The notes: a model not told the origin generated them from the letters alone. 64,000 bases of DNA from Synechococcus sp. A18-25c (GCF_014280035.1 NZ_CP047957.1:1674001-1738000), one strand, 5' to 3'. Shown: positions 1 through 7,948, counted from the first letter of the stretch. Program-made: numbers and translations.

Positions 1-168
1 CCAAATCGTCAGGCCAAGCTGTTTCTCAAGTTTTTTGATCGAGTGACTGAGCGCCGACTGCGTCAACGACAAAGCGTCAGCCGCAGCGGTCAATGATCCC
101 TGCCGCTCAACTTCAACAATGATTTGAAGGTGCACCCTTTGCAGGGCATGCTCATGAGCGACGTTCAT
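1..168 (-). CDS. LysR-family transcriptional regulator, N-terminal part (cut by window start)
   Basis: Reading the minus strand from an ATG at 168 gives 56 residues that run off the window. They form the winged helix-turn-helix of LysR regulators: residues 25-50 contain the pattern GSLTAAADALSLTQSALSHS followed by IKKLEKQLG. The TQSALSH recognition helix is closest to the MetR/CysB-like branch by eye. LysR proteins are DNA-binding activators or repressors that sense a small ligand through a C-terminal domain, which is not visible here. The gene is divergent from the hypothetical gene at 251; target genes and ligand cannot be inferred. Confidence 0.9.
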   Translation of the reverse strand, partial: MNVAHEHALQRVHLQIIVEVERQGSLTAAADALSLTQSALSHSIKKLEKQLGLTIW

Positions 169-250
169 CGATCAATGAAGATTGCACATTTTACTTTTCA
201 AACCTCAGCCTACAAACTGCTAACAACTCGCTCAGCTTGCATTCAGCACC

Positions 251-709
251 ATGACGCTGAACAGGTTTCCAAATCCAACGCTCACCGCTCGCCGACAACC
301 GACGCTTGACCGCGAATCCCGGTGGTTTCAAGAGCATCGACAACTTCTTGAGGCTTGGGCGTGGCAAGGGTTTCAATCCCAAGGGGCAGGGTTGGTTGTC
401 GTTCGTGCAACCACAAGCCAGTCTGGGCCCTGGCCTTGGAGCGATGAGCCCAGTCAACTCCGCCCTTCTTATCTCACCGGTTCCGATGCTGAAGCAGCGC
501 TGGGCTGCCTCGGAGACGACGCCAGCAAAACGAGAATTACACAGGCTCTGCAGTCCTACGATCCCAACCGCGAAGCCATTGCCATGGTGTTATTCGGCCA
601 ACGGCCCATGGTTGTGCAACTCATGCCAAGCCATCGACACCCCCAGGAGGCGTTGAATCAACTGGAGCGACGTCAGCAAGAGTTCCTACTGCTCGACACC
701 AACGCTTAG
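251..709 (+). CDS. conserved hypothetical protein, 152 aa
   Basis: A soluble-looking protein of 152 residues with no signal peptide or membrane segment. The N-terminal third (about 20-60) is rich in Trp, Arg and Gln and contains WFQEHRQLLEAWAWQGF; the C-terminal third ends in an amphipathic, Gln/Arg-rich helix. I recognise no catalytic motif and do not assign a function. It is followed after 2 nt by the small zinc-ribbon-like gene at 712, so the two are probably co-transcribed. The even composition and close packing with the next gene are why I call it real. Confidence 0.7.
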   Translation: MTLNRFPNPTLTARRQPTLDRESRWFQEHRQLLEAWAWQGFQSQGAGLVVVRATTSQSGPWPWSDEPSQLRPSYLTGSDAEAALGCLGDDASKTRITQALQSYDPNREAIAMVLFGQRPMVVQLMPSHRHPQEALNQLERRQQEFLLLDTNA

Positions 710-711
710 CC

Positions 712-912
712 ATGCCAAAGCATGACGTCAGCGATCAGACCATCGAATGTGAGATCTGCAGAACTGCAGGACCGTTGCACTACCGAGTTCGAACGCGCCT
801 GCTGAAGACATGGAGGTTGGTCTGCCCTACATGCTGGCCGACGCTGAAGTCACAGCCGGATTATCAATACGGTGGCACCCGTAAAGCCAACCGGCGAAGC
901 CGCAGGCGCTGA
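712..912 (+). CDS. small zinc-ribbon-like protein, 66 aa
   Basis: A 66-residue protein with two CxxC pairs: CEIC near residue 13 and CPTC near residue 39, the usual spacing for a single zinc-ribbon knuckle. The C-terminus is very basic (KANRRSRRR), which suggests contact with nucleic acid or ribosome, but that is inference. It starts 2 nt after the stop of the preceding hypothetical gene and probably shares its transcript. It converges on the DUF427 gene, whose stop lies 5 nt further on. Confidence 0.7.
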   Translation: MPKHDVSDQTIECEICRTAGPLHYRVRTRLLKTWRLVCPTCWPTLKSQPDYQYGGTRKANRRSRRR

Positions 913-916
913 AGCT

Positions 917-1201
917 TTAATGCACCTCAACACCCCTGCCACGGTAGAAAGCAAACCGCTCACGGATCTTCTCAGCATCCGGCTTCGGTGCGTCATAGCT
1001 CCAAACCACATTGCTGATCTCTTGACCGTCCACAACCACATCCCAGTAGCGGGCCTCTCCTTTCCAACCACAAACGGTGGTGTGCGTTGACGCGCGAAAA
1101 AAATCCGTACGCATGGCCTCGCGAGGAAAATACGGATTGCCATCCACGATCACGATGTCATCGCTCTCGGCAAGAACCGTTCCGTTGAAAATCGCCTGCA
1201 T
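917..1201 (-). CDS. DUF427 family protein, 94 aa
   Basis: The family start is the ATG at 1201, giving MQAIFNGTVLAESDD, which matches the canonical beginning of DUF427 proteins; a longer reading frame to 1285 adds residues unlike the family. Conserved features visible are the AIFNGTVLAESDD strand, NPYFPREA, CGWKGEARYWDVVVDG and the C-terminal KIRERFAFYRGRGVEV. The length is normal for the family, which forms a small beta-rich fold with a CGWKG cysteine. No enzymatic role has been firmly established to my knowledge. It overlaps nothing and is monocistronic or co-transcribed with the gene at 1310. Confidence 0.88.
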   Translation of the reverse strand: MQAIFNGTVLAESDDIVIVDGNPYFPREAMRTDFFRASTHTTVCGWKGEARYWDVVVDGQEISNVVWSYDAPKPDAEKIRERFAFYRGRGVEVH

Positions 1202-1309
1202 CATGCCTGTCAGAACTCGAATGATTGTGACGCAGGCATGTCCACTTTCAAACCATGAGCTCGACGGATCGAGGGCATCACCCATTTCGCGAGAGCTTGG
1301 ACAAACGAA

Positions 1310-1573
1310 TCAGCCGGCTTTGAGATAAATCTTTCGACCTTTGGAGTCGACTTTGTAGCGACCACCACGCGGACCGATGTGAATGACCTCGGACGGCGAA
1401 GCAGCAGGCTGGCTTGGTGCTTCAGGCTCAGGCTCCTCAGAGCTGTTTTGAGAGGGTGCAGGCACATTTTGCTCAAGAGGATGAGCACGCAAATTTGGAG
1501 CAGCTTTGTAGATATTGAGTCCGAACCTTCGATACAGGAAGTCAGCAATTCGCATGACCGATCGTGAAACCAT
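1310..1573 (-). CDS. small basic protein with C-terminal GPRGGRY motif
   Basis: Three possible ATGs lie close together; the one at 1573 has GGAGA nine bases upstream and is preferred over 1582 and 1555. The protein (about 87 aa) has a short amphipathic N-terminus (MRIADFLYRRFGLNIYK), a Pro/Glu/Ser-rich linker at about 35-65, and ends in IGPRGGRYKVDSKGRKIYLK. That ending resembles the short basic adaptor motif (RGGRYxVxxxGRKxY) found at the C-termini of large-DNA-virus and some bacterial proteins. The resemblance is by eye; the function is unknown. Confidence 0.6.
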   Translation of the reverse strand: MVSRSVMRIADFLYRRFGLNIYKAAPNLRAHPLEQNVPAPSQNSSEEPEPEAPSQPAASPSEVIHIGPRGGRYKVDSKGRKIYLKAG

Positions 1574-1727
1574 CAAACCCATTCTCCGGGGATGTCAAGG
1601 ACAACGTTGTGTTCAGCCGAAGGACAAAGGCTCTCTTAAGGCGTTGCGGGAGCGATGCATCTCCATCGCTCAGCGTCCACAGCCACGCGCATGCCACCTC
1701 AGAATGATTGAAGTCAACCAGCACCAC

Positions 1728-2255
1728 ATGCATCGACTGGTCACCCTGCTTTCGTTGTGCTGCCTTTTGCTGTGGCCTGGAACCGCCATGGCAAACAACA
1801 TCACGATCACGATGAACAGCATCAGTGATCAAGGCATCGGTGAGTCGATCGGAACCGTCAAGGCAGAGGACGGTCCCGACGGCTTGGTCATCAGACCCTC
1901 CGTTCAAGGGTTGCCTGAGGGCGAGCATGGTTTTCACCTTCATGAGGGTGAATCATGCGAAATCGCCCAGAATGGTGAAGGGATTGCTGTTGCAGGCCTC
2001 GCAGCCCTTGGACATTGGGATCCCGATCAGACCAACACGCACCAAGGGCCTTTCGGTCAAGGACATCGAGGTGATTTAAGTCGCTTGATTGTTGATGTGG
2101 ATGGCGTCACACGCACCGATGTCGTTGCACCTCGACTGAACACCGCTGACCTCCGCGGTCATGCTCTGATCGTGCATGCCGGAGGCGATACCTATGGCGA
2201 TACCCCTCCTCTTGGGGGTGGCGGTGCCCGAATCGCCTGCGGTGTGGCGAACTAG
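1728..2255 (+). CDS. sodC: Cu/Zn superoxide dismutase, exported
   Basis: Converts superoxide to hydrogen peroxide and oxygen outside the cytoplasm. The chosen ATG gives a 22-residue signal peptide ending in TAMA before NNITIT; an ATG at 1704 would add eight residues. Visible active-site elements are HGFHLHE (copper ligands), GHWDPDQ and HRGDL (zinc loop), and GHALIVHAGGDTYGD carrying the last copper histidine and the electrostatic-loop region. Two cysteines (in GESCE and ARIACGV) are placed to form the conserved disulfide. The length of 175 aa is normal for bacterial SodC. It converges on dcd. Confidence 0.92.
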   Translation: MHRLVTLLSLCCLLLWPGTAMANNITITMNSISDQGIGESIGTVKAEDGPDGLVIRPSVQGLPEGEHGFHLHEGESCEIAQNGEGIAVAGLAALGHWDPDQTNTHQGPFGQGHRGDLSRLIVDVDGVTRTDVVAPRLNTADLRGHALIVHAGGDTYGDTPPLGGGGARIACGVAN

Positions 2256-2267
2256 AACCACATCGGG

Positions 2268-2792
2268 TCAGAAGCTTTGTTGGCTCTGACCAGCGAAACG
2301 CCCTTGGTAGTGCTCCTCTCCGTCCAAAGTCTGAAAAATGAACTGACAGATTGCGGTGCCGGGATGCACAGCCAACGGGGCCGGCCCAAAATTACTCATC
2401 TCGAGCACTTGCTGACTATCAATGCCAGGGCCCATAAATGGTGCACTGATATGCACCATCAAGCCAAGCCGGGCAAACCGACTCCGTCCTTCAAGCCACC
2501 CACACAGTCCTGGGCTGAGGCGGAGGCGCTCCAAGGTGATTCCAAGAATCGTTTCGCCTGGCATGATCAGGATGTGATCGCCATCATTCACATCAATCTT
2601 GTCGGTGAATGAGCGGTAGTCGGTGTGTTCGTCCACATCGATCACTTCATGAACCTTGCGGAACACCCTGAAGCTGCTTGCCAAGGTGAGGTCCACCGAA
2701 GCGGGGCCAACCCTTGCAGGATCAAAAGGCGTGATGGTGATCTCACCACGGTCGATCGCTTCCAAAATGGCCTGTCGCCCCAGGACTGCCAT
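2268..2792 (-). CDS. dcd: dCTP deaminase
   Basis: Deaminates dCTP to dUTP, feeding dTMP synthesis. The protein begins MAVLGRQAILEAIDRGEI at an ATG at 2792, aligning with the usual Dcd start; a TTG at 2849 could add 19 residues. Family features are the N-terminal strand with VGPASVDLTLASSFRVF, the trimer/active-site segment GRSRFARLGLMVHISAP, and the region PGIDSQQVLEMSNFGP that contains the catalytic glutamate position. The C-terminal part, AICQFIFQTLDG, is also typical. It may be the terminal gene of a unit with the hypothetical gene upstream at 2900. Whether it is mono- or bifunctional (with dUTPase activity) cannot be told by eye. Confidence 0.9.
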   Translation of the reverse strand: MAVLGRQAILEAIDRGEITITPFDPARVGPASVDLTLASSFRVFRKVHEVIDVDEHTDYRSFTDKIDVNDGDHILIMPGETILGITLERLRLSPGLCGWLEGRSRFARLGLMVHISAPFMGPGIDSQQVLEMSNFGPAPLAVHPGTAICQFIFQTLDGEEHYQGRFAGQSQQSF

Positions 2793-2899
2793 ACGACACG
2801 ATGCAAGGGCACCCAGAGTATTGGGCTTCACAGCTGAGGGCGAGGTCAATCCAACGAGGCGTCCCTTGATCCACGCGGAACAATCTCGTTCGCAACTGA

Positions 2900-3187
2900 T
2901 CAGCGTTGCTGCGATTCCCGGAAAGCCTGGAGTTTGTCCATGTCTTTGTTCTCGTCGATGGCGTAATCAGTGAGGATTAACGCCTTGCCAATCGTTCCAA
3001 GCGCGTATTCGATCCGATCCAGATCAGCGCGACCCTTGGCATCCAATCGCGCTGCGCGGATCACAGCTGGTGTGAGCTGGTCAGACAAGTGCTCGATTCC
3101 ATCCGCAATGGAACCTGCTTGCAGAAGAGGATCAATGGAGTCCACGGAATCTCGCGACAGCGTCGCTGCATGCATGACAGCAATCAT
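2900..3187 (-). CDS. conserved hypothetical protein, about 95 aa
   Basis: A small, mostly helical, acidic protein. The start is uncertain: a GTG at 3202, an ATG at 3187 and an ATG at 3175 are in frame, and none has a good ribosome site. The central part (ADGIEHLSDQLTPAVIRAAR) and the helix around RIEYALGTIGKALILTDYA look like a compact helical bundle. No motif I recognise. It lies upstream of dcd on the same strand with a 107-nt gap and is divergent from the gene at 3242. Confidence 0.6.
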   Translation of the reverse strand: MIAVMHAATLSRDSVDSIDPLLQAGSIADGIEHLSDQLTPAVIRAARLDAKGRADLDRIEYALGTIGKALILTDYAIDENKDMDKLQAFRESQQR

Positions 3188-3241
3188 CCTGCAACGGATC
3201 ACCGACTCTGACCGAAGATCATCGGGTGGCTGCTTCTGCTC

Positions 3242-4315
3242 ATGTTCCTCAATGCCTTTGATCTGGAAACCAGCAACGGCGCTCGCAATCTGGAACTAAG
3301 GGCGGGCTTTTTCCCTGGGATGGGTCTGGATGTGGATCTGCTCGCGATCTCCGCCACTCGCCCAAACGAGGAGAACCATCACGGCATCCTGGCCATGGAG
3401 CTCCAAGACAGTTTTGGCTTCCAGCTTGAGAGAGTCCCCAAAGCGGTGGATCTCAGTGGCAGCCTGCTGAACAGCTGGGTCAGCCAACCGCTAGAGCTCC
3501 AGCCAGCTGCAACCAATCGAGGCGGTCGGAATCTCAACAGCCATTTCCAACGGGTGGCTGTCGTCGCCGCAGGCTTGAAAGCAGGTGCCCAAGCCAACGA
3601 ACCATGGGATGCCTTCAACCGCCTGTTTTCACTGCTGGCGATCCTGCCGATGCAAGGCATTCGTTGCCACACCGTTGCTGCTCCTTTGTTTGGCCTCCAC
3701 CCAACAAGCCGCGAGGAAACGCGCGACTACTCCAGGTTGCTGGAGCTCTGCCGCCAAGGCTTCCGACATCTGCCCGAGCTGCATCGCTTGATCCTGTTCG
3801 ACAGTGACGATGCCGTCATGCGACCCCTGGGGCAAACCATTGACCGTGCCATTCAAAGGCAGGACCCGCATCACACGCTGATTGAACGTCCAGGTGATTC
3901 AGCAAGCCTTGATCATCTCCGTCGGCTACTGCATGGACTTCTGGAAGACGAAAGCCTCAAACCACTGCGAATCACCTCTGATCTCAGCGAACTTCTGCGG
4001 TTGCTGGAAAGCGATGAGTTCTCGCCGATCTCACTTGGAATGCACGCACGACGACTGATGGAGCGACTGGTCAGACATAACCTGCGAAGCCAAGGTGATG
4101 ATGAACTGCGCGGGCTCAATCAAGGGATTCAGAAACTAAGGCTCTTAGGAATGGACCCATGGTTACTGAGTTGCATGCATCAGGTGAGAACCTTCGGGAA
4201 TTGGATGGGCCACCCGCAGGATGCGGGTAGCAATCGGAGAATCGGGCAGCACGATGTGATCGCCATGCTGTGTTCGCTTCGACGCGTGCTGTCGGAATAC
4301 CCATGGGTGAAATAG
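3242..4315 (+). CDS. macro-domain-like / DUF4145-like protein, 357 aa
   Basis: No signal peptide or membrane segment. Residues about 100-190 contain a conserved block GIRCHTVAAPLFGLHPTS followed by a helix and LHRLILFDSDD, a layout that recalls macro-domain-like folds seen in uncharacterised proteins. The C-terminal 110 residues contain LMERLVRHNL and MHQVRTFGNWMGHP, which resemble the helical DUF4145/HEPN-like domain in which an Arg-x4-6-His-type motif can act in RNA cleavage. Both assignments are from pattern resemblance. It stands alone on the plus strand and may act in stress or defence, but nothing beside it confirms this. Confidence 0.65.
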   Translation: MFLNAFDLETSNGARNLELRAGFFPGMGLDVDLLAISATRPNEENHHGILAMELQDSFGFQLERVPKAVDLSGSLLNSWVSQPLELQPAATNRGGRNLNSHFQRVAVVAAGLKAGAQANEPWDAFNRLFSLLAILPMQGIRCHTVAAPLFGLHPTSREETRDYSRLLELCRQGFRHLPELHRLILFDSDDAVMRPLGQTIDRAIQRQDPHHTLIERPGDSASLDHLRRLLHGLLEDESLKPLRITSDLSELLRLLESDEFSPISLGMHARRLMERLVRHNLRSQGDDELRGLNQGIQKLRLLGMDPWLLSCMHQVRTFGNWMGHPQDAGSNRRIGQHDVIAMLCSLRRVLSEYPWVK

Positions 4316-4443
4316 GGCAATCCTGCACTCTTCTATTGGACCCAACGGCTGCAAGCGTGACGGATCAGCATGGAAGCGAATTCTCAAAAATGTTGCCGGT
4401 CATGCAACAAATCAATGCTTCATTATTTCGATCGGTTCAATGC

Positions 4444-4689
4444 TCAAATATTTTGTTGCGCACAGGTTCCACAACCGACTGACCACCAGAAAGACCTGCC
4501 TCCAGCACCAGCCACCTCTTCAAGCTCCTCTTCGCGAAGCTGGCTGATCTTGTCAGAAGTGAAATCATGACCATGATCTTTCGCGATAGCTACAACTTCA
4601 TCGGGCGATTTAGCCGCTTTGAGTATCTCCTGAAGGCGAGAGTCGACTTTGACCTTTTCAAGGAAGGCCTTGAGTTGCTCTTCTGACAT
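4444..4689 (-). CDS. Nif11-type leader peptide precursor with Cys/Ser core (lanthipeptide-like)
   Basis: An 81-residue precursor. Residues 1-60 are a Nif11-type leader starting MSEEQLKAFLEKVKVD and ending EELEEVAGAGG. The part after the double glycine is RSFWWSVGCGTCAQQNI, with two Cys and three Ser/Thr, the composition of class II lanthipeptide cores such as prochlorosins. In that known system a single ProcM enzyme dehydrates Ser/Thr and couples them to Cys, and the leader is cut after the glycine pair. No such enzyme is in this window, so modification would be in trans. It is very close in leader sequence to the copies at 35.0-38.1 kb although 30 kb away. Confidence 0.85.
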   Translation of the reverse strand: MSEEQLKAFLEKVKVDSRLQEILKAAKSPDEVVAIAKDHGHDFTSDKISQLREEELEEVAGAGGRSFWWSVGCGTCAQQNI

Positions 4690-4863
4690 GGGAAGACAAG
4701 CAGGAACAACTCCCTCTTAGCGACAAACGGCCTACCCGACTCAAACGATCAGGGTTGACCTACCCAAGAGTCGCATCCGCGACCTCCTCAAATCCATGCC
4801 AACACTGCTCACAACAGCAATCTTGGTGATCCATTCGATCGCGCCGGTCGTTGAACCAACCAA

Positions 4864-5133
4864 TTAACGGTTGTGCCAGCGATTCCAGGCTCGCTGATGC
4901 CAGGGAGTGACATCACGCGGTGGTGGTGGATCTCCACGCTGACTGCGCTCCAACTGATCAATCTCCCGACGCATCTGCCGCAGAACAGGGATCAACAGAA
5001 CTGCAGCAATCAACCCCACCACCAGAAGAAGAGGGATCAAGGTGATCATCCAAATCGTCGCGATCACCAACACACCCATTCCAAGCAGCTGCTGAAGCCA
5101 CTGAGGCTGACTGCGGCCTGGAAGACGCTTCAT
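4864..5133 (-). CDS. small single-span membrane protein, 89 aa
   Basis: A short cytosolic N-terminus is followed by a strongly hydrophobic segment at about residues 17-50 (VLVIATIWMITLIPLLLVVG then AAVLLIPVL), long enough for one or two membrane passes. After it comes a charged helix (RQMRREIDQLERSQRG) and a Pro/Trp-rich tail with WHQRAWNRWHNR. No family I can name. It lies between two Nif11-like genes on the same strand but with gaps of 170 and 50 nt, so co-function is not implied. Confidence 0.65.
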   Translation of the reverse strand: MKRLPGRSQPQWLQQLLGMGVLVIATIWMITLIPLLLVVGLIAAVLLIPVLRQMRREIDQLERSQRGDPPPPRDVTPWHQRAWNRWHNR

Positions 5134-5185
5134 TCACTCAAAAACCGATGGGTCGTGCCTTCAGCAACGTTCAGACAACGAAGTA

Positions 5186-5401
5186 TTAATTGTATTCACC
5201 GGGCGTTTCCTGCTTGGAGACAGTGACACAACCCACTGTTTGCCTGGAGAAACGAGGCAACGCATCGCCTGCAAACTCGTAACCCAATTCAGCCGCGATC
5301 TTGGCAACATCATCGGCTGTCGCCGCAGCCAACACAAGAGCCTTGCGATTGGGATCGTCCTGCAGACGCACTAGAAATGTCCTCAGCTGTTCAAGCGCCA
5401 T
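5186..5401 (-). CDS. Nif11-like small protein with PGEY tail, 71 aa
   Basis: The ATG at 5401 gives MALEQLRTFLVRLQDD, the start of a Nif11-like helical domain, with DDVAKIAAELGYEFAGD as its second half. Unlike the double-glycine precursors it has no GG site. It ends VGCVTVSKQETPGEYN, and the same tail pattern (GVxVTxxxxPGEY) recurs in the protein at 6874. I therefore see these two as one subfamily that may not be a cleaved precursor. Role unknown. Confidence 0.75.
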   Translation of the reverse strand: MALEQLRTFLVRLQDDPNRKALVLAAATADDVAKIAAELGYEFAGDALPRFSRQTVGCVTVSKQETPGEYN

Positions 5402-5680
5402 GGTTGGTCGCCACTGCAGTCCATCCACGCCCAAGCAAGGATGACTTCAGTTCCTACCCGAGCAGGATGAGGTGAAGCAGGCGCACCCAATCAAAGGTTG
5501 AGCACAGTCCCTACGCATCAGACAGCCATCAAGCAACTCAGGATCGTCAGCTGCTGAACAAACACACCCACATTTGTAGGAAGAGCAATGATCGTGCTCG
5601 ATGATTCATTCCTGTAAAGCGCATTGAATTCACCTCATTAGCCATGGCAAAATCGGTGGGCAGATCATGACACTTAAATC

Positions 5681-5944
5681 ATGAGCACTGAAAAGCTCAG
5701 AGAGGAAGCCCTCGCTCGCCTCAAGCATCGAAAAGGCCTGAAAAAACAGTTTCAAACCTATGTGATCACGAACCTCACACTGATCGTGATCTGGGCACTG
5801 TCAGGCCAAGGAGATTTCTGGCCGGCCTGGCCGATTGCATTCTGGGGTCTAACCCTGCTTTACCAAGCATGGTCGTTTGAGCATCCTGACAAACCAATTA
5901 GCAGCCAAGACATTGAGCGTGAAATGAATCGAATGAAGTCTTGA
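5681..5944 (+). CDS. 2TM-domain membrane protein, 87 aa
   Basis: Begins with a basic amphipathic helix (EEALARLKHRKGLKKQF), then two hydrophobic segments at about 28-42 and 49-66 separated by a short GQGDFWPAW turn, and a charged tail. This order, a basic helix before two spans with a WP turn, matches the small 2TM domain family that also occurs at the start of some histidine kinases. As a stand-alone 87-residue protein its function is unknown. A region of about 245 nt without genes precedes it. Confidence 0.75.
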   Translation: MSTEKLREEALARLKHRKGLKKQFQTYVITNLTLIVIWALSGQGDFWPAWPIAFWGLTLLYQAWSFEHPDKPISSQDIEREMNRMKS

Positions 5945-6078
5945 AACAACCCTGGTGTCACCACATCGGCTTAATGCTGATGAATGGCGTTTGACACAAC
6001 ACGTCATCGCCAGGCTCAATTTAATGTGCGTTGAGTGTCACCTCAGGCAAGACAATTTGCATCTCGATGTCAGTCAAT

Positions 6079-6270
6079 TCACTGTTCTGATGCTGTCCGA
6101 GCAGCGTCAACAATGGAATACTCGATGCGTTCGTCCGAACAGCACAAACCTGCATAGAAGCGTTCTAATTCGTCATAAGCCTCGTTGTAATGGCTGTAGT
6201 GCCTGCGCGTGATTGCGTCCTGTTGGCCGTCATCCCGCACGATTCTGATCAACTGAATGGGCTCGGGCAT
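6079..6270 (-). CDS. small conserved hypothetical protein, 63 aa
   Basis: The ATG at 6270 gives MPEPIQLIRIVRDDGQ, a plausible N-terminal strand, followed by ITRRHYSHYNEAYDELERFY and a C-terminal region with two cysteines in GLCCSDE. The frame stays open upstream to 6438, but the extension is Arg/Cys/Ser-rich and looks noncoding. It resembles small accessory proteins of marine cyanobacteria only in size; I assign no function. Confidence 0.5.
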   Translation of the reverse strand: MPEPIQLIRIVRDDGQQDAITRRHYSHYNEAYDELERFYAGLCCSDERIEYSIVDAARTASEQ

Positions 6271-6507
6271 CACGGCATCCGAAGAGGAACGAACACAGAT
6301 TCTGGAGTCCAAAACATCTAGACGACGCTTCGGGTTCTGCTTCAGCAGGATCTTTGGCAACGATGGACTAGCGATGCAACCTCGCTGCGCGAGATCTTGG
6401 ATGTGGCAACGACGTGAGCACCCATCGCGTTCACGCATGTTATGGCCAAGACCTATTGCTGATCCAACCTCACATCCAGAGGGATCTCAAAGGGGAGTAA
6501 GTGGTGC

Positions 6508-6690
6508 ATGGTCCACAAGCTCGACGACGTCCGGATTGACACAGAAGGGGCGGATCTGGTGGTTGAACTGGAAGCCGAATCAGAACTCCACCTCCAGCAT
6601 CTGCTTGCAAGGGTCGCTGCGAATCTCGGAGAAAAACTTGGGATAGACACCATCCCAGCGGGAACCAAAAGGGCAAGCGACCCCGTCTGA
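6508..6690 (+). CDS. small acidic hypothetical protein, 60 aa
   Basis: ATG at 6508 is preceded by AGGGGAG about ten bases upstream, a good ribosome-binding site. The product has an acidic amphipathic middle (VVELEAESELHLQHLLARV) and no Cys. The opposite strand is also open in this region, with a Ser/Arg-rich frame of 161 codons, which I read as the shadow. Function unknown. Confidence 0.45.
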   Translation: MVHKLDDVRIDTEGADLVVELEAESELHLQHLLARVAANLGEKLGIDTIPAGTKRASDPV

Positions 6691-6873
6691 TTGACAGCGA
6701 TGAATCCACCCTGCTGGCCTGACCCTGCGATGCCGGCGACAACTCCCATCAGGTTCTCGATGATGGAAATCTCGATGAAATCTTCACCGGTTTGGCATGT
6801 CTGCTCGTCCTTCCTGGGGTGTCGACCAGCGTGGCCATGGCAGCACCTTGGCCATGGCCTCGATCTGTTGCGT

Positions 6874-7101
6874 TCAGTAGTAACGGCCTGGATATTCCCC
6901 AGGATGATCGACGCGAGTGACACGAACACCGGGTGCATGTCGACCCGACAGCATCAACAGATCACTACCCGAAACGGCGTAACCAAGCTCCTGAGCCAAC
7001 AAGGCCACCTCATCCGCGGTCACCGCAGCCTCAACCTTCACCTGGAGCACGGGGTCACGTCCCAAATGCTCCAGGAAACGTTGAACGGGCGTTTTGGTCA
7101 C
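6874..7101 (-). CDS. Nif11-like small protein with PGEY tail, 75 aa
   Basis: Begins with a GTG at 7101 (MTKTPVQRFLEHLGRD). The two-helix Nif11-like domain is followed by ADEVALLAQELGYAVSGSD and the tail GVRVTRVDHPGEYPGRYY. No GG cleavage site and no Cys, so it is not an obvious lanthipeptide precursor. It shares the GVxVT...PGEY ending with the protein at 5186, 1.5 kb away on the same strand; the two are probably paralogues. Their role is not known to me. Confidence 0.72.
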   Translation of the reverse strand: MTKTPVQRFLEHLGRDPVLQVKVEAAVTADEVALLAQELGYAVSGSDLLMLSGRHAPGVRVTRVDHPGEYPGRYY

Positions 7102-7197
7102 GAGGGCTAGTCGATCAGAGAATCTCTTTCATCTTCGCCTCTCAAAAAGAGCGGGATCAAACGGAGCCAAAATGGAGCTGCACGCGGTATCGCAGGC

Positions 7198-7605
7198 ATG
7201 ATCAGTTCGCTGCTCAACATCCTTTGGGTGGTCCTGGGCGGCCTGGTCATGGCACTGGGCTGGTGGCTCGCAGGTCTGCTCTGTGCCATCACCATCGTTG
7301 GACTGCCCTGGGCACGGTCATGCGTTGTGATCGGGCGTTTCTCGCTCTGGCCGTTCGGCTACGAAGCGGTCAACCGACTTGAACATTCCGGACGTCGCGA
7401 TCTGGGAACAGGTCCACTGGGATTGATCGGCAATGTCATTTGGTTCCTGGTGGCGGGATGGTGGCTTGCCATCGGCCACCTGTCTTCGGCACTGGCCTGC
7501 TTTCTCACCATTGTTGGGATCCCCTTCGGAATTCAACATCTCAAGCTCGCGTTGATCGCCCTGGCGCCAGTGGGAATGACCGTGATTCCCATCAAACGCG
7601 TGTGA
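7198..7605 (+). CDS. YccF-domain membrane protein, 135 aa
   Basis: Two copies of the YccF-type repeat are visible. Each has an N-terminal hydrophobic helix (LLNILWVVLGGLVMALGWW and LIGNVIWFLVAGWWLAIGHL) followed by a segment ending in the signature TIVGLPWA or TIVGIPFGIQHLKLA. This two-repeat layout and length are normal for YccF (DUF307) inner-membrane proteins. Their function is unknown. The start ATG at 7198 was chosen because the first membrane segment begins directly after it. Confidence 0.88.
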   Translation: MISSLLNILWVVLGGLVMALGWWLAGLLCAITIVGLPWARSCVVIGRFSLWPFGYEAVNRLEHSGRRDLGTGPLGLIGNVIWFLVAGWWLAIGHLSSALACFLTIVGIPFGIQHLKLALIALAPVGMTVIPIKRV

Positions 7606-7948
7606 ACCAAGAATCACAGTTGCCCATGGGACTCAAACCGAAAAAACAACATCGAGCGCAGCAACGTTCAGGCCATGAATGCATGGACTTGTTCGAACAG
7701 TCAGCTCTTCAGAGTCCACAGGGGCTGAAAGACATGGATGATGTCCACTCCATCCAAGCCATCGCATCGACCATGAGCCTTTGCCAGAACTGCGAATAGG
7801 CCGACGCCGAAATGATCGTGTTGGACGGCAAAGCCTTTTCTACGGTGATTCGTTTTTGCATGCCAAGCAGCTGACGCTACAAGACGCCCCTCCCAAAGAG
7901 CAGCACTCTTGCCGTCTTGCAACCGCATTCCGACAACACAGGGATTGA
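7606..7948. other. 343-nt stretch with no convincing gene
   Basis: Two short frames overlap here on opposite strands (7626-7799 plus, 7701-7928 minus). Neither has a ribosome site or a recognisable motif, and I cannot decide whether either is used. No clear terminator hairpin with a T tract was found. Confidence 0.4.

Noticed and set aside
6453-6938. 161-codon minus-strand frame
   Set aside because: Ser/Arg-rich product without a recognisable start; it shadows the plus-strand gene at 6508, which has a ribosome site.
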